This document shows positions 33,477 to 45,161 of a DNA stretch of 64,000 nt, piece after piece. The stretch lies in contig JARWIR010000001.1 in the NCBI GenBank assembly GCA_029959085.1, positions 66,588,899-66,652,898 on the forward strand, read 5' to 3'. The notes beneath the pieces are model-generated. The model worked only from the letters and a program-made list of their open reading frames with translations. It was not told where the DNA came from and did no database searches. Numbering within the stretch: position 1 is the first letter of the stretch; each line of letters starts with the position of its first letter. This DNA is from Nemophila menziesii (taxonomy: Eukaryota; Streptophyta; Magnoliopsida; Boraginales; Hydrophyllaceae). Made by a program: the position numbers and the translations under genes.

Positions 33477-35131
33477 TTTGACTCGGCGGTGATCATGGAG
33501 GGATGACCAATACCCTTTTGGACTAGTGGTGAGATTTCTTCAGACTCGCCAGATTTTTCATCTCCATCTTCCATCTCATCGTCATAGTATTTTCCATTCC
33601 AAGCTCATTTACTAGTATCACCGAGTATCTCCAAGACCTCCTCTTCTACATCGGGATCCTCATGTGTATCAAACTCGTCATCTCTGATTCTCCCATTTTC
33701 ATCTCCTTCGCCTTCCTCATTCTCCTCAGTCTACATAAAACCTTCAAGACTCTCGTAAGTGACATTGATGGGTGAATCAATGGTGAAGCCTTTGCCTTCC
33801 TCCACAACCCCTTAGCCTCTTAAAATTGTCTAAGCCCTTCGAGTTATTACCATTTCCCTTATTACAATAAACACTTTTCATATGGTCTCTTCTTCTTCTA
33901 ATTATCATTTGCTTTTCAATCAAGTTCTCACCACTAACAGTCACCTCTTCTTCATGTAAAACATTGTTTTTACATTTGCTATTAAGCTCAATTGGATTCT
34001 TTGTTTCCTTTTCCATTAAGATTTTATGTTCAATCTCTCCATCCTGGGGATTCTCCTCCTCACTGTAGTCAAACAAATGCATAAACCTGCTCCCCTGTGG
34101 TTTACTAGTGTTACCCAAACTACCTGCTTTAAGCCCAGTATTCTTACTACTAGCTTAAACATTCTTATCACTGCTATGCGAAGTCTCTTTACAAAAAATG
34201 AACCTCTGAGTAGTGTTCCATGGTCCTTCGTCAATCCTTTGATCCCAACCTAGCAGTATTTTCCTGTTCTTGAACTCCCTAGCATATTCAAAACTTCCCA
34301 TCTCTATATCTTGGTTTCTTCTCTAGATCAATCTTATTTCTCCAAATTCCTTTCTCAGACTCCATATTACCTTCTTTGATCTAGCTAAAATGCTCACCAA
34401 AACCAGTCTAGCCTCCAATGACTCTGTTACGCACTCCAAAACAAAGGCTTTGTTGGTGGAAACTTAGCAATACTGTCCATATTCCAAATGGATTTATTCA
34501 TGAGATTCAAATCTTCATTGTTTCGCATCACATGAATTGTTCATTCTCCATAATTGTGTCCTATGCACCCACAAATGAAGCACATAAAACTAGCATTCTC
34601 ATACTGAAACCCTATCCATGCTACTCCTTCGTCTTGCCACACATAGGTTCCTGGAGGTGGTGGATCATTGACATCAAACTTAACTTAAAAGCGTAGGATT
34701 TTTAAAGTCTTTTGAGACCACTTATGGAAAATCGATTGCTTCAGTTTCAAGAAAACATGTTTCTGGTGCAAGGATCGTGTTAACATTATTTGAACAAAGG
34801 CTGATACCTTAGCCTGGACCCAAATAGACAAAATATCCAGCGAACCATCATGATGTTGAAGCAACTGAGGCCATTGCATAAAACTAACATGCATATTAAG
34901 GAACACTCAAAGCGTGAGCTCCCAGAGTCCGACCAACTTCTTCTCGTCGAAGAAGTCAAGATTAAAGGCAATTCACATTAAATCTCAGTCATCCTAAACA
35001 CCCCTTGAACCTCAGAGTAAAAAAATTCACTTCTCTGAAAGACACGAAGAAGGAGAGGCATTTCTTCTCTCAGATCATCTACAACACGAGTTAGAAATTA
35101 TGGGGAGAGCGTGTCTATCTGAAGTTGTCAT
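33477..35131 (-). pseudogene. LINE ORF1 (RNA-binding protein)
   Basis: Broken frames upstream of ORF2 contain FMQWPQLLQHH...SIWVQ near 34800-34880, then VNDPPPPGTYVW, DEGVAWIGFQYENASFMCFI and CGCIGHNYG near 34550-34680: the DUF4283-like core and CCHC-type knuckle of plant LINE ORF1. The lower part (34118-33777) is hydrophilic and acidic/basic, as usual for its C-terminus, and continues to about 300 bp before ORF2. The N-terminus is uncertain; an ATG lies at 35131. Confidence 0.7.
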
Positions 35132-35629
35132 GGTAAGGATAGACAACAGAGACAAATGTGAAAAACAAAATAAATTAAAGGATTCAAGAATCAAAAATTG
35201 AATGTAGAGAGAAGAAAACCAAAAATATATTAAATAAGAATAAATAGTGTAATATTGAATATATTATGTCTTGTGCATAAATAGAAATATTGATATATAT
35301 CATATTTACCGTAAGATTAATATTTGCATTAATTGAAAAATAAGAAAATAAACAAGATTCCTAATGTTTTGCTTATTGAGAGGAATTATAGAAAAAACGT
35401 GCCTATCTCTAGTTGTCATTGTAAGATAGATAACAAAATAAATTAAAGGACTCGAGATCCAAAAGTTGAAAGTAGAAATAAGAAAACCAAAAATATATTA
35501 AATAAGAGTAAATAATGTCATAATAAATTTATTATATTTTGTGTATCTATAAATTTTTTGATACATATTATATTTAACGTAAAATTAATATTTGTATCAA
35601 TTGAAAAATAAGAGAGTAAACAAAATTAA
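35110..35629. repeat. Diverged direct duplication, two units of about 230-250 bp
   Basis: 35110-35360 and 35398-35629 are direct repeats sharing, for example, CTATCT...AGTTGTCAT, AAAATAAATTAAAGGA and AACCAAAAATATATTAAATA, with many substitutions. They adjoin the LINE 5' end and may be its repeated 5' UTR, or an unrelated tandem duplication. Confidence 0.75.
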
Positions 35630-36169
35630 TATATAAATCGGTACTGGTATCCTACTAACAATTAGGGGTAATGATCACTAAAGAAAACGAATGAATTACA
35701 TCTAGAATTATATTGTTTAAATATCTTTACGGTTTGGTTAATTTATCTTATTGAATAGCTCAATCATATTATCGGAAAGAAAATTTACACTAGTGTACGA
35801 ATATAGTACATCCTGAGATCTATAAGACTATTATTAGGGACAAATCCACTTTGGTATCTCCAACTATTTTATTTGCAATTATACTGACAGCCAACCCCAA
35901 TACGACCTACCAGCTCCCAGAAAAATTAGGATCTTCGGAAATAATTAGCTAACCAAAATGGACCCTTTTGTGGTGGAATCATCGTCACCTTTTTACTTAT
36001 GTAATTTAAAATCATAATATCCTAAATCATATGCACATAGCTTTCTTTGCGCAAGACTGCCAGAGTTGACTGGCTCATTGACTGTTCGATATAGGAGGTG
36101 GACGTCATGCGGGATGAAGGAATTTCAACTTTTTCGTTTTTAATGTAAAATAAGTTTATAAGTGACGGA
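35630..36169. other. Unassigned spacer
   Basis: AT-rich single-copy sequence between the LINE and the MULE. I recognise no gene or repeat here. Confidence 0.4.
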
Positions 36170-36178
36170 GTAATTTTG

Positions 36179-37765
36179 GGAAAATACATGTAAACTTACA
36201 CTACAAGTGGGTCCATGGTTTTATTCATAAAATACTACTCGTACACATGAAAAAAGAGAAGGTGCATTTTGGCTTAGTAATAGTGATTATTTTTTTTTGT
36301 TACAATTTTCTTTTGGTGTACAACTAAGCTTAATTGAGCAAAAAGATAGATTCCTCATTATGCATGGGCATATATGAAAAAAATAAAAGAAGAAAATTAA
36401 ATAATTGTTATAAAAATTTTAACACATTTTTCAAAAGGATAAATTAATATATAAAAAAAGGGACAATTTTTTAAATAAATAAATATTTCTAGATTTTATT
36501 TTTAGAAAAACAAAATAATTTCTTTATTAATAAAAAACTTTTTTAAACTCTTTCTTTAACTAACCATTTTTTATAAAGTTAATCATATGGTTACATATTG
36601 CTATTATATGGATACATATAAAAAAGGAGATGGAGAATTTTTTTTTTTTTTGGATACATATTACTAGAATTTGTTTATAGAAGAATAAAATTTTAATTTA
36701 TTCATATAAATCTCTTTTTTATATTTTCTAACTATAAATTTTTGGAATTTTTTTTAGTATTAGAAAGAGTAATGTATTTTATTTTTTTAATATATATGAG
36801 AATATTTAATTTATATAAAATTCAATTCTAAAATGTCTTAGTTTTTGTAAATTAAACATAAAGCAGTTATCGAAACAAGTTTTTTTTACGGATAATTTTT
36901 TTATTTGTACTTTCGATATGGTTATAATTAACTAAAAACTATATAATTTTAAGGCATTTCTCAATAAACACAAGTTACAAGATATTTTATTTTTAGTTAT
37001 TATCTAAATAAGAGTTTAAAGATCGATAAGTACTTTAAGTTAGATTAGTCCACAAAAACTAAAATAATTTGAAACCGAATCTTACTTGAATCGAATAATT
37101 TTAGATATACTAAAATAAAATTAAAATCGAGTACCTTTTTCAATATTAAAAATCGAAAAATATGTGGATTTGGAAATTAAAGAAAAAGTTTTTATGAATA
37201 AAAAATAATTATTCTTTTTTAAAAAAAACTAGCAATATTCATCCATTTAAAGAATTGTCCATTTTTTATATTCAAGTAATCTATACCTTTTAAAATAGTT
37301 GTTAAATTTTTCAAATTAAATATGTTTTCTTATTTTTTTTATTCTTCATATATAGTACTCCCTCCGTTTCAAAATGTTTGTCCACTTACTAAAATTGGTG
37401 TTTCAAAATGTTTGTCCATTTAGTATTTCAAGACACTTTTTCCCAATTTTTTCCATTACTATCCCTATTAAAAAATAAAAATTTATATTTCCAATACACA
37501 TTTAAGATATCAAGACACTTTATGAAGGGTAATTTTGTAATAGAAATTGTAATAATTAATTTTCTTAATTCGTGTGAAAAGCAAAGTGGACAAACATTTT
37601 AAAACGGAGGGAGTATGTCTTTTAGTTACCAACTCCCATGTATAATGAGGAATTCATACAAACACTAAACCCAATGCACATTCTCTTTCTTCACGTGTAT
37701 GAAAAATTATTTTATGAATAAAACTACGGACCCACTTGTAGTGTGAGTTTACACACGTATTTCCC
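36179..37765. mobile_element. Non-autonomous Mutator-like element with ~100-bp TIRs
   Basis: The ends are long inverted repeats: GGAAAATACATGTAAACTT at the left and, in reverse complement, GGGAAATACGTGTGTAAACT at the right. The similarity extends over about 100 bp and resumes after a ~60-bp gap in the left arm. Flanks GTAATTTTG (36170-36178) and GTAAATTTG (37766-37774) agree at 8 of 9 bases, the duplication size of Mutator elements. The interior is AT-rich with no transposase and hosts a Stowaway MITE at 37358-37613. Confidence 0.85.
37358..37613. mobile_element. Stowaway-type MITE nested in the MULE
   Basis: 256 bp, termini CTCCCTCCGTTTCAAAATG and CATTTTAAAACGGAGGGAG, TA on both sides (37356-37357, 37614-37615). 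Sister copy of 17219-17474. The small open frame 37408-37602 is chance. Confidence 0.95.
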
Positions 37766-37774
37766 GTAAATTTG

Positions 37775-38689
37775 ACTACAATAAAGATTCGATTACAGGA
37801 CTACTTGGTCTTTGCGAAATAGTTTAATCGATAGACCAATTATCGATTTTTAATTAGCAAGTTAATATATTTTAGAATAATTCCTCTGGGCTATAATATT
37901 TTGTTGTTCTTAGAAAACCGTAATACTTAAAAGACAAACTTTAGCGAGCATAGAATAATAAGCTGAAGAAAACATTTTAGACAAAATTAGATTTAGAAAA
38001 CCAGAACTATAGGAAATAAATCAACCACTTCAACTGTTATCGGAGAGATGGTGCACACAATTCACTTTCTTTTGATTTATTATTTGCATGAAACTGTTCT
38101 ACCTCCTCCCTTTCTATAACTCGAGGATTTATATCCTTGGATGTAGACCCTTTCCTTATTATTGAAGCATTATTATCTATTTATCGATTTGTCTCGAACC
38201 ACTCTTTGTGGATCATGTTAAAACCATGTGGAATCTCAATGGGATTCAGATTCGATTTTCCGTAGACGGCTCCAGATGATAGAGCATGAAAATTATGCCA
38301 CCATCAGCCTCGAACAATACTCTTCCTAAGGATACAAACACAACCAAAATACAATAGCAGAAATGCATATGTATAGGCCGAAGAGGATAAGAACTTGGAA
38401 TAGTAAATTATATGATGAGGAGAGTAGATATTTCGGTACCTTACTTTCGGTGTTGGATAAGGAACTTTGTCTTAGTCCTTCTAAGGATCTTAGTGAAGGC
38501 CCGAGGCTCCGCTAGCTGCTTGCAGCCTTCATGAAAACCATACACTAAGTCATGACAAAAGGGAGGTGCGCTCCGGATGGCACTCTAGCGTTCAACATTA
38601 ACACTTTTGCTATTAGGGATTACTTTAACCAAAGAGCTATGGAAGCTTAAGTTGATTGTATAATAACCACAACCACATTTAGAGGGATT

Positions 38690-38690
<1 letters not shown>
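37775..38690. other. Unassigned spacer
   Basis: No domain-bearing frame. Fragments around 38270-38540 look like decayed transposon sequence but I cannot name a family. Confidence 0.35.

Positions 38691-38691
<1 letters not shown>

Positions 38692-38776
<85 letters not shown>
38692..38776. repeat. (GA)n microsatellite
   Basis: About 42 uninterrupted GA units. The minus-strand open frame across it (38800-38585) is a Ser-Leu repeat caused by the microsatellite, not a gene. Confidence 0.97.
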
Positions 38777-38780
<4 letters not shown>

Positions 38781-39916
38781 AAGGAGTCCCAGTGTGTCAA
38801 TTCTATTAGAGAAAGAGGTATTTATAAATATCGATAAGTATACGAAAGACTGCTTCAGCGTAGTTTATGTTCAAGACGAGTGCGCAACATAAGCATGGGG
38901 GAATATACTCTGCTGCTACGACTTATATACCTCATGATGCTCGTGTATGGAACTCGTCCAAAAAATGGTGTATGAGGGCTATCGTCTTTGGATGTCTGTG
39001 TTCTCCCTCCGAATAAAATATTACATACTCGACTTTGAGATTGTTAGGGTTTTTTTAAGTTAAGCCGAGTATCAGTGTAATATTTTGGCTCATCAAATAG
39101 TCACATCCGGTAAGTCTTTCATCACTGGAATAATATTGTAGGGTTACTCGGGAGAGGTCCCTAGAGTTGAAAGGTAGCCCCATCTACCCGGGAGGTATTT
39201 AGGTAGACGGTAGAATCCTGACTAATGTGGAAATACCAATTTTGTTTTATGTTAATAAACGTCTAATTCGTAACTAGTAGGTATTACTAGTGACTCTCAA
39301 TCTATTTTCTTCTCATACTTCATCTTTATTGCATTTTAGTACTTGTTTTTCTTTTACATTCTTTTTAAATTTGATGATTGCACTTTACTCCCTTCATGTT
39401 ATATACATTAGAGTGCTCAAAGGCTACCTTGAGGAGACGATGATGCCATGTAAACCCTCCATATTATACCATCAATAGTTTATCATGACAGATGGTGTTA
39501 TCTATGGAAGCCTCGGGTTCATGGTTTTATCAAAACCGCTACATGTGCAGATGTCAAGATATGGGATGCCAAGAAGATAGTTATCAATAATCAGTCGATA
39601 AATCTATAATATAAGTGATATTTTAAAGAAAAAAATGAATGTAACAAAATATTATATATTTTAATACTTCTAAGACATTATTTTGATTTCTTTTGTGAAT
39701 ACAAGTTGGGATGTATCCATTGATTTAGCATAACTTTATTTCTTAAGCTATTATATGAGATTATTTGTGTTTTAGATAAATTTGAGGTAGTTTTGTGTTT
39801 TTGTTGTGTAGCTCTTAAACTATTGAAGATAAAAGGATGAAAAACCAAATCTAAAGGGTCAAAAAGCTAAGGAAACACCCACGATGAGTGGTAATAAGAT
39901 CGAGACAAGCCAAACC
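38777..39916. other. Old LTR-like remnants and spacer
   Basis: 39120-39300 contains 'ctacccgggaggtatttagg' and 'tagaatcctgacta', wording like parts of the Athila-type LTRs around 2390 and 13110 in plus orientation. No ends are recognisable. 39640-39916 and the stretch after the SINE may be another old gypsy LTR. No gene seen. Confidence 0.35.
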
Positions 39917-40157
39917 ATTGGGACTAGCTCAATGGCCAGGATGCCTGTCTCTCATCTAGGAGATACATGGTTCGAATCCCCTCAGCCTTGTTATTTCTTG
40001 AGCCCTTAAAGGGGGTAAGCAAGAGGTGCAAGGTTCGAGTCCCCTCCCTGAACATAGGTAACCTGTTATGATTTAATGGGAGTATGCATGAGGAGGCGTG
40101 TATATTTCCTATGGGAATAGTCGTGGTGCGCGTAAGCTGGCCCGGACACCCATAAAA
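39917..40157 (+). mobile_element. tRNA-derived SINE (Au-like 3' end)
   Basis: It starts with a tRNA-like head containing an A box (TAGCTCAATGG) and a B box (GGTTCGAATCC) at the right spacing for an internal RNA polymerase III promoter, with a vestigial anticodon arm. A second B-box-like GGTTCGAGTCC follows near 40033. The body ends GTAAGCTGGCCCGGACACCC, the 3' signature I know from Au-type plant SINEs. No flanking duplication is evident by eye. It lacks a tRNA acceptor stem and is not a functional tRNA gene. Confidence 0.7.
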
Positions 40158-40552
40158 GGTATCTCCTAGAGTCTAGTTTGCGTGAAAATGAACAAAGATT
40201 AATTTCAAGTTTAGACGAGGAAGTTATGGACTTTTTGACAAGATGACATGAGCAATCCAAATTTAGCAAATAAGTTCAGTAGCCACTTTAACCTATTTTC
40301 TGGGCCCATGACTTAAACCTCGCAATTTCATAGTATATATTAACAGTTTTGCAGTATTTTAGACACACTTTACTTATTATCAACTTTTGGAGCAAGCGAA
40401 AAGTAAGGAGATCAAGGAAACAACACCATAATTCCTTCCTTTTTAATTTTTCTTCCCTTAAACTTCATATTATGTCTTTTTTCTTTTACATTTGAGTATG
40501 AGTTAAGTACATTATTATTTTGGGATGTTTAAATAGTGAACTCTAAAGTAAC

Positions 40553-42081
40553 TGGTGGGGGCAAAGGTGTGATAAATAAATAGATAAATAAGAATAATAA
40601 TAAAGAGCACACACCCTTGAGAACCACGGAACTCACTGCAAGTATCACAGATCGTTTGCAAGTTTTAATGATAAGTCAAGTTCGTTCGCAGGGATTGTAT
40701 CCGTTAGATCTACTTATATTTAACAAGCGTAGATGAATTTAGATGTTTTAAATAAAAATATAAAAAGATGAAATAACAATCTACGCAATTAAATAATTAA
40801 AACAAATAAACAAAACAAATAACTAAATATGAATGTAAGTCAAATAGATTAGGATTACTAATATGAGTCTATTACTAAATCGTTATTCTAACCTGTCACA
40901 GATTAAGCATTATATATTAACCAGGATTCTAAATTCTACCTAGCCTTCTCTAGGCTTAGGAGCAACCTCTCCACTACTAAGGATTCCTAAGTAATGATTG
41001 GTGATTAAATCAAACCTTAATGGCTATCTAGTTAAGCAAGGGATCAAAACTAGACGATTAAGTGGTGTTGTCAATAACTAAGAATAATCCTAAGATTGGC
41101 CAAATCTAAGGTTGTAACAATAATTCAAAACACATAATAACAATATACGCCAAGCTCAATCAATTAAAATAACAAATAGTATTTAAAGACAAAATAATAA
41201 TCCAACAATTAAAAGTAAACTTACAGAATAAAAGCTTAGAAATATGGTTGAGAATAGATCTATAGCTAATTACTCTAAATATAGAGAAGGTGAGATGTAG
41301 AAGAGGAGTTGTCATTCTCCAATCTTCTTCTTCTTGTCTTCTTCTACAGGTCAGCTTGCTTCTTGAATGAATAGCTTGATTCTAAGGATGAATATCTAAC
41401 TAAAGGACTAAGCTATTGTTTAAAACTAAGAAAATATAAGTAAAGACTAAGCCTATACTTTGCAACTGAGCAAGGACATGTTTACAATGGTATAAGGGTG
41501 TATTTATAGGTGTCTTGGAAGCCCTAATTCGTTTTCTTCAAGGAGAAGTAAGTAGTGGACTCTAAGCCCAACTCAAATTCGTAACCCTAAAAACATGAAA
41601 TCAGGTCCGATCTTCTTCTGGCTCTAACAGCTTCAATATTCATCCGTTTGACGCGTATGAATATACCAAATTGATAGTCTCGGAAAGCTCTTCAACTTTG
41701 CTCTTGATTGTTTCTCCAAATTCCACACCGGTTTTGAGATATAAGCTGATTTGTGGTCGTAGGTGCAGAAATTCAGGATTAAGGCAGCTTTTCCTTTTCC
41801 ATATTTTTAGCTTTTGTTTCCTTATCTCCAATTACCATGTCTATCTCTTTCCATATCTTGTAGTCTTTGACTTGGAATCTAATTAATCTCCATAATTATC
41901 TTTAAAGCTTCACACTAAATAAATAATTAAACCCAATATGCTCTAAAAATATTATTTTACTAAATCAAGACTTAAAACAGGAAAGTGTAGCATTTCTCAA
42001 GAAAATCGACTATAATGACTTCTAAATCACTAAAAATGATGTCTCATCCTAATATAATCTATCACAAATGAGGAGACATCA
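40553..42081 (-). mobile_element. A5 3' LTR
   Basis: Starts TGATGTCTCC at 42081 and ends CCACCA at 40553. TATA box (TATAAATAC, minus) near 41497-41505. Same family as the A1 LTR. Confidence 0.95.
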
Positions 42082-42116
42082 AGACCCCCAACTCAAAGTT
42101 GTATCGTCCCGATACA
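42082..42116 (-). other. A5 polypurine tract and GGA-loop hairpin
   Basis: In A5 sense: TGTATCG-GGA-CGATACA (perfect 7-bp stem, 42116-42100), then TTGAGTTGGGGGTCT (42096-42082) against the LTR. Confidence 0.75.
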
Positions 42117-44588
42117 ATAAAGATAAACACAAAGGGAAGTCTCTAAATACACACCTAGGTCAATTAAGCACAGCAGACAGAAGATAGAAGAATATGGAGA
42201 ATAGACTCAAAGCAACTACTCAGAAAATTTCATGTAATAATATTTATAAACTACATACCTGTACACTTCTCATATCCACAGTCAACACGGTTTGAATTCA
42301 AGAGCAGATTAGTTTTGCAATGTAAGAAGGAGAGGAACTTTACTCAGTTCACCAAGGAGGCTATAGATTGTTCATCAACCTTCACTAGTATCCAAAGATC
42401 CATTTAACTACTATCCAATTGTTCAATCACTTCTCGATTACATAGCAAAGAATCAAAAGGTCTTTAAGGTTGTAATTTAGGCTTAGGGACGGTATGATAG
42501 TATATTTGGATAATTTAGAGTGAGCTTTTTGGCTCTCCCCTCACTAGCCATCAACGAATCGCCCTAGAGCTTGATTTACTCTCATAAAACGTTTCTCACT
42601 TAACCCAATGAATTCCTTTGATGCACAGCATCCCCAATAACCCAATTAAAGCATAAGATGTTCACATAAAAATTCCACTTTGCCGGTCCGAATATATATA
42701 TTTTCTTTTCAAATCAATTTCTTTTCTATAGCTATGACTCTCTTTTTATGTTGAGATATCACACTAATTTTCTCATATATATATTTTTATGCCCTTATTG
42801 GCAAAATTAGCTCGTAGCTTCTTTTTCATTCACTATTACCCCGGCAAAGGGTTACAATACAAATCTGTGAGTCATCATCAATCTTAAGAACAGAGAACAA
42901 TTAATAAGCTCAAAAATCCCATCCAATTAATATTTCCCATAATGGTGGACCCACCACCCCAAACTCAAGCTCTAAAACAACTGTCTATGCATCGCGATTC
43001 GAGTGCGGGTCATATGGAAAAGTCCTATAATCTAAAGGGATATGGCTTATAACTTGTTTAATAAAAAGGCTTTAGAAAGGCTAGAAGGGGCTGAGAAGGA
43101 TATAGCATAAAAATAACATGGTGAGAAGGTATAAAAAGGCTTCAAGTGGCTTTGAAAGAACCGCCTTAATCACTTTCTACACTATGTAATTTCGTTATTT
43201 TCTTACCTTTAGCACTTTCATCAAATGGTTTGTCACTAGCTTGGATCTCACGGCCTACACACTTCTCAAGGTTCCCTGAGATCGAACATACTTTCTATCG
43301 CATTGCTCACTAATCTTTTCTTTACTATCAATGTGTGTTTTCCTGCAAATACTCAAAGCATACAAAATAAAATAGCTCATAAACATATTACTTTCTATCA
43401 TTAATCCACTGAGCTTATTCTTTTAAGCTATTAAACACACTCTACATACATCTAAACCTTCAAAAAATTTAAATTTTACCTAAAAACTGAAAAATGGAGA
43501 TGAGAGACAACGAATCCCCACACCCCCAACTCAAAAATGAGCCGTGTCCCCACGACTCGAACAGACTCAAAAATAAAATAAAAGAAAATTAAAATTTTAC
43601 AGCTATTACACATATAGAAAAGGTAAGGAGGAAAGAAAACATACTCTTCAAGGCTATTTACCTCGCCTGATCAATACCCGGAATAGGGTGCAGTGCTTTC
43701 ATGTATGTAAATTTCTATGTATCACCAATTTCGCTTTCCCTTACATCTTCGTATACTCCATCCCAATCAATCACACTCTAGAATTCTCTTGTTAATCTTC
43801 TTCCAACTTCGCTCTTTGAATAATCTCTCATGTGACAGTTGTTCATCCAGGAATATGTTTTGAACACAGCTAAGAGCGACCCAGAAGCTTTTATTCATCT
43901 CTGATATAGGAATCTTTGATTAGAAGAGGTATTGGCATCTTCTGCTCCCTAATCACAATTGCTTGCTTTTTAGGATTTGAATTTACCAAAAACCGGTTCC
44001 TCCCTAATTGCTTGACTCCAATTATCTTGTAATTATTCCCAAACTAGTACCCATCTCAATTGATTTCTTCTAGAACTCACCCAATACCTTGCTTTGATTC
44101 TTCATATCCCACAACACTTGATAATTTCTCTATTTTCCTCATCATCTCTTTTGACCCCCAACTCAAAGCTTTAAACACTCTTGAAATTTTTAACATGATC
44201 ATAGGTGGAACAAGCTTTATTTTGGTTAGGAAAGGTGTTAGGATGACAATTCTCCATGTGGGTATGATTGAATCAAGCTTTGATGATATGGGTTTAATGA
44301 ATTTTGGGAAAAGATTTTGAAATTCATGGTTTTGATTCTTGGATTCTAGGTGTTTTGATATGATTTGGGTGCTTGAATCTTCTTTGTAATGATGTAGGGA
44401 AGGATTTGGATTTGAATTCATGGTGATTTGGTTGTGTTTCGATGTTAGGTGAAGGTTTGTTGAAGCTTTAATGGAGTTAGGAGAGTTTTGGAGAAGAGAA
44501 AGAGGCTTAAGGTTTATGAAATTCAGAATTATGAGCATTACATCTTTATAACCTTGAAACCCTTTCTTTTCTCTCTCTGGCGGCTCGT
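42117..44588 (-). mobile_element. A5 3' untranslated region
   Basis: About 2.5 kb without a credible ORF. It shares the modules of A1-A4: hairpin 43539-43558, GGGTGGTGGG block near 42949-42965, GTAACCCTTTGCCGGGG near 42840-42856. The frame 44610-44077 is low-complexity and unlike any family I know. A few residual frames around 43800-44060 may descend from the env-position ORF but are too broken to claim. Confidence 0.65.
43539..43558 (-). other. Conserved 3'-UTR hairpin of A5
   Basis: GAGTCGTG-GGGA-CACGGCTC: 8-bp stem with one G-U wobble in RNA and GGGA loop. Followed in sense by ATTTTTGAGTTGGGGGTG. Confidence 0.7.
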
Positions 44589-44960
44589 GCGGACCATCCC
44601 TGCGGACCATGGGTGTACCGCGGGGTACACCGCAGCTTCTGTTGCTCGAAAATTTTTACCCACTGGATAATACCCGTGGTACCACCCGTGGCACGCGTTT
44701 TTGACCTTGCGGACCATGGCGCGGTACACCGGAGGGTACCCCGCGCCTTCTGTAGCTTTCCACATCAAAATACCCGTGGACCTACCCCGTGGCACGTGTT
44801 TTGACCTCGCGGACCATGGCACGGTATAGGGGGTAGTCTGCGGTCAATTTTTTCTCGGTTCTGGACACGACCCGTGGCTCCACCCGTGGTACGAGTTTTG
44901 ACCCTGCGGTGCATACCTGCGGATTAGGGGTAGTCCGCGGGAGTCATTCCTTCGCTCCAG
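44589..44960 (-). repeat. GC-rich repeat island of A5
   Basis: Repeats of GCGGACCATGG (about 44602, 44709, 44810), GGGGTACACCGC/GCGGTACACCGG (44623, 44721), CCCGTGGTACCACCCGTGG-like text (44675, 44775, 44870) and an inverted repeat GGTGTACC-GCGG-GGTACACC at 44612-44631. The wording (CGGTACACCG, CGGACCA) matches the copia C2 LTR at 56047-56278, an unrelated superfamily. Same structural place as the A4 palindrome array. The strict pair spacing is not obvious here. Confidence 0.7.
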
Positions 44961-45124
44961 AAATTTTTCCTCGCGTTCCTAACTCGATTTTTCCAATTCC
45001 TACACACCAAAAACACTAATACCTTCCTCACATATGCAATATCAACTAATAATAACTAGACTAAACTAAAACTAAAACATAAAAACATAAAAATTACTAT
45101 GGGATGTCTCCCAAAGGGCACTTT

Positions 45125-45160
45125 TGTTTAACGTCTTTCAAAGTTAGACGAGTTACCTCG
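45125..45160 (-). other. Conserved motif just after the coding stop (A5)
   Basis: CGAGGTAACTCGTCTAACTTTG...ACGTTAAAC in sense (written in two parts), homologous to 5249-5280 and 25374-25403. Confidence 0.5.
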
Positions 45161-45161
45161 G

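Noticed and set aside
38585..38800. Ser-Leu repeat protein on the minus strand
   Set aside because: It is the translation of the (GA)n microsatellite at 38692-38776.
39917..40000. Functional tRNA gene
   Set aside because: A and B boxes are present but there is no acceptor stem and the anticodon arm is degenerate; the 3' body is SINE-like.
44538..44822. Open frame in the A5 GC island
   Set aside because: Repeats in the peptide mirror the DNA repeats; low stop density from GC content explains it.
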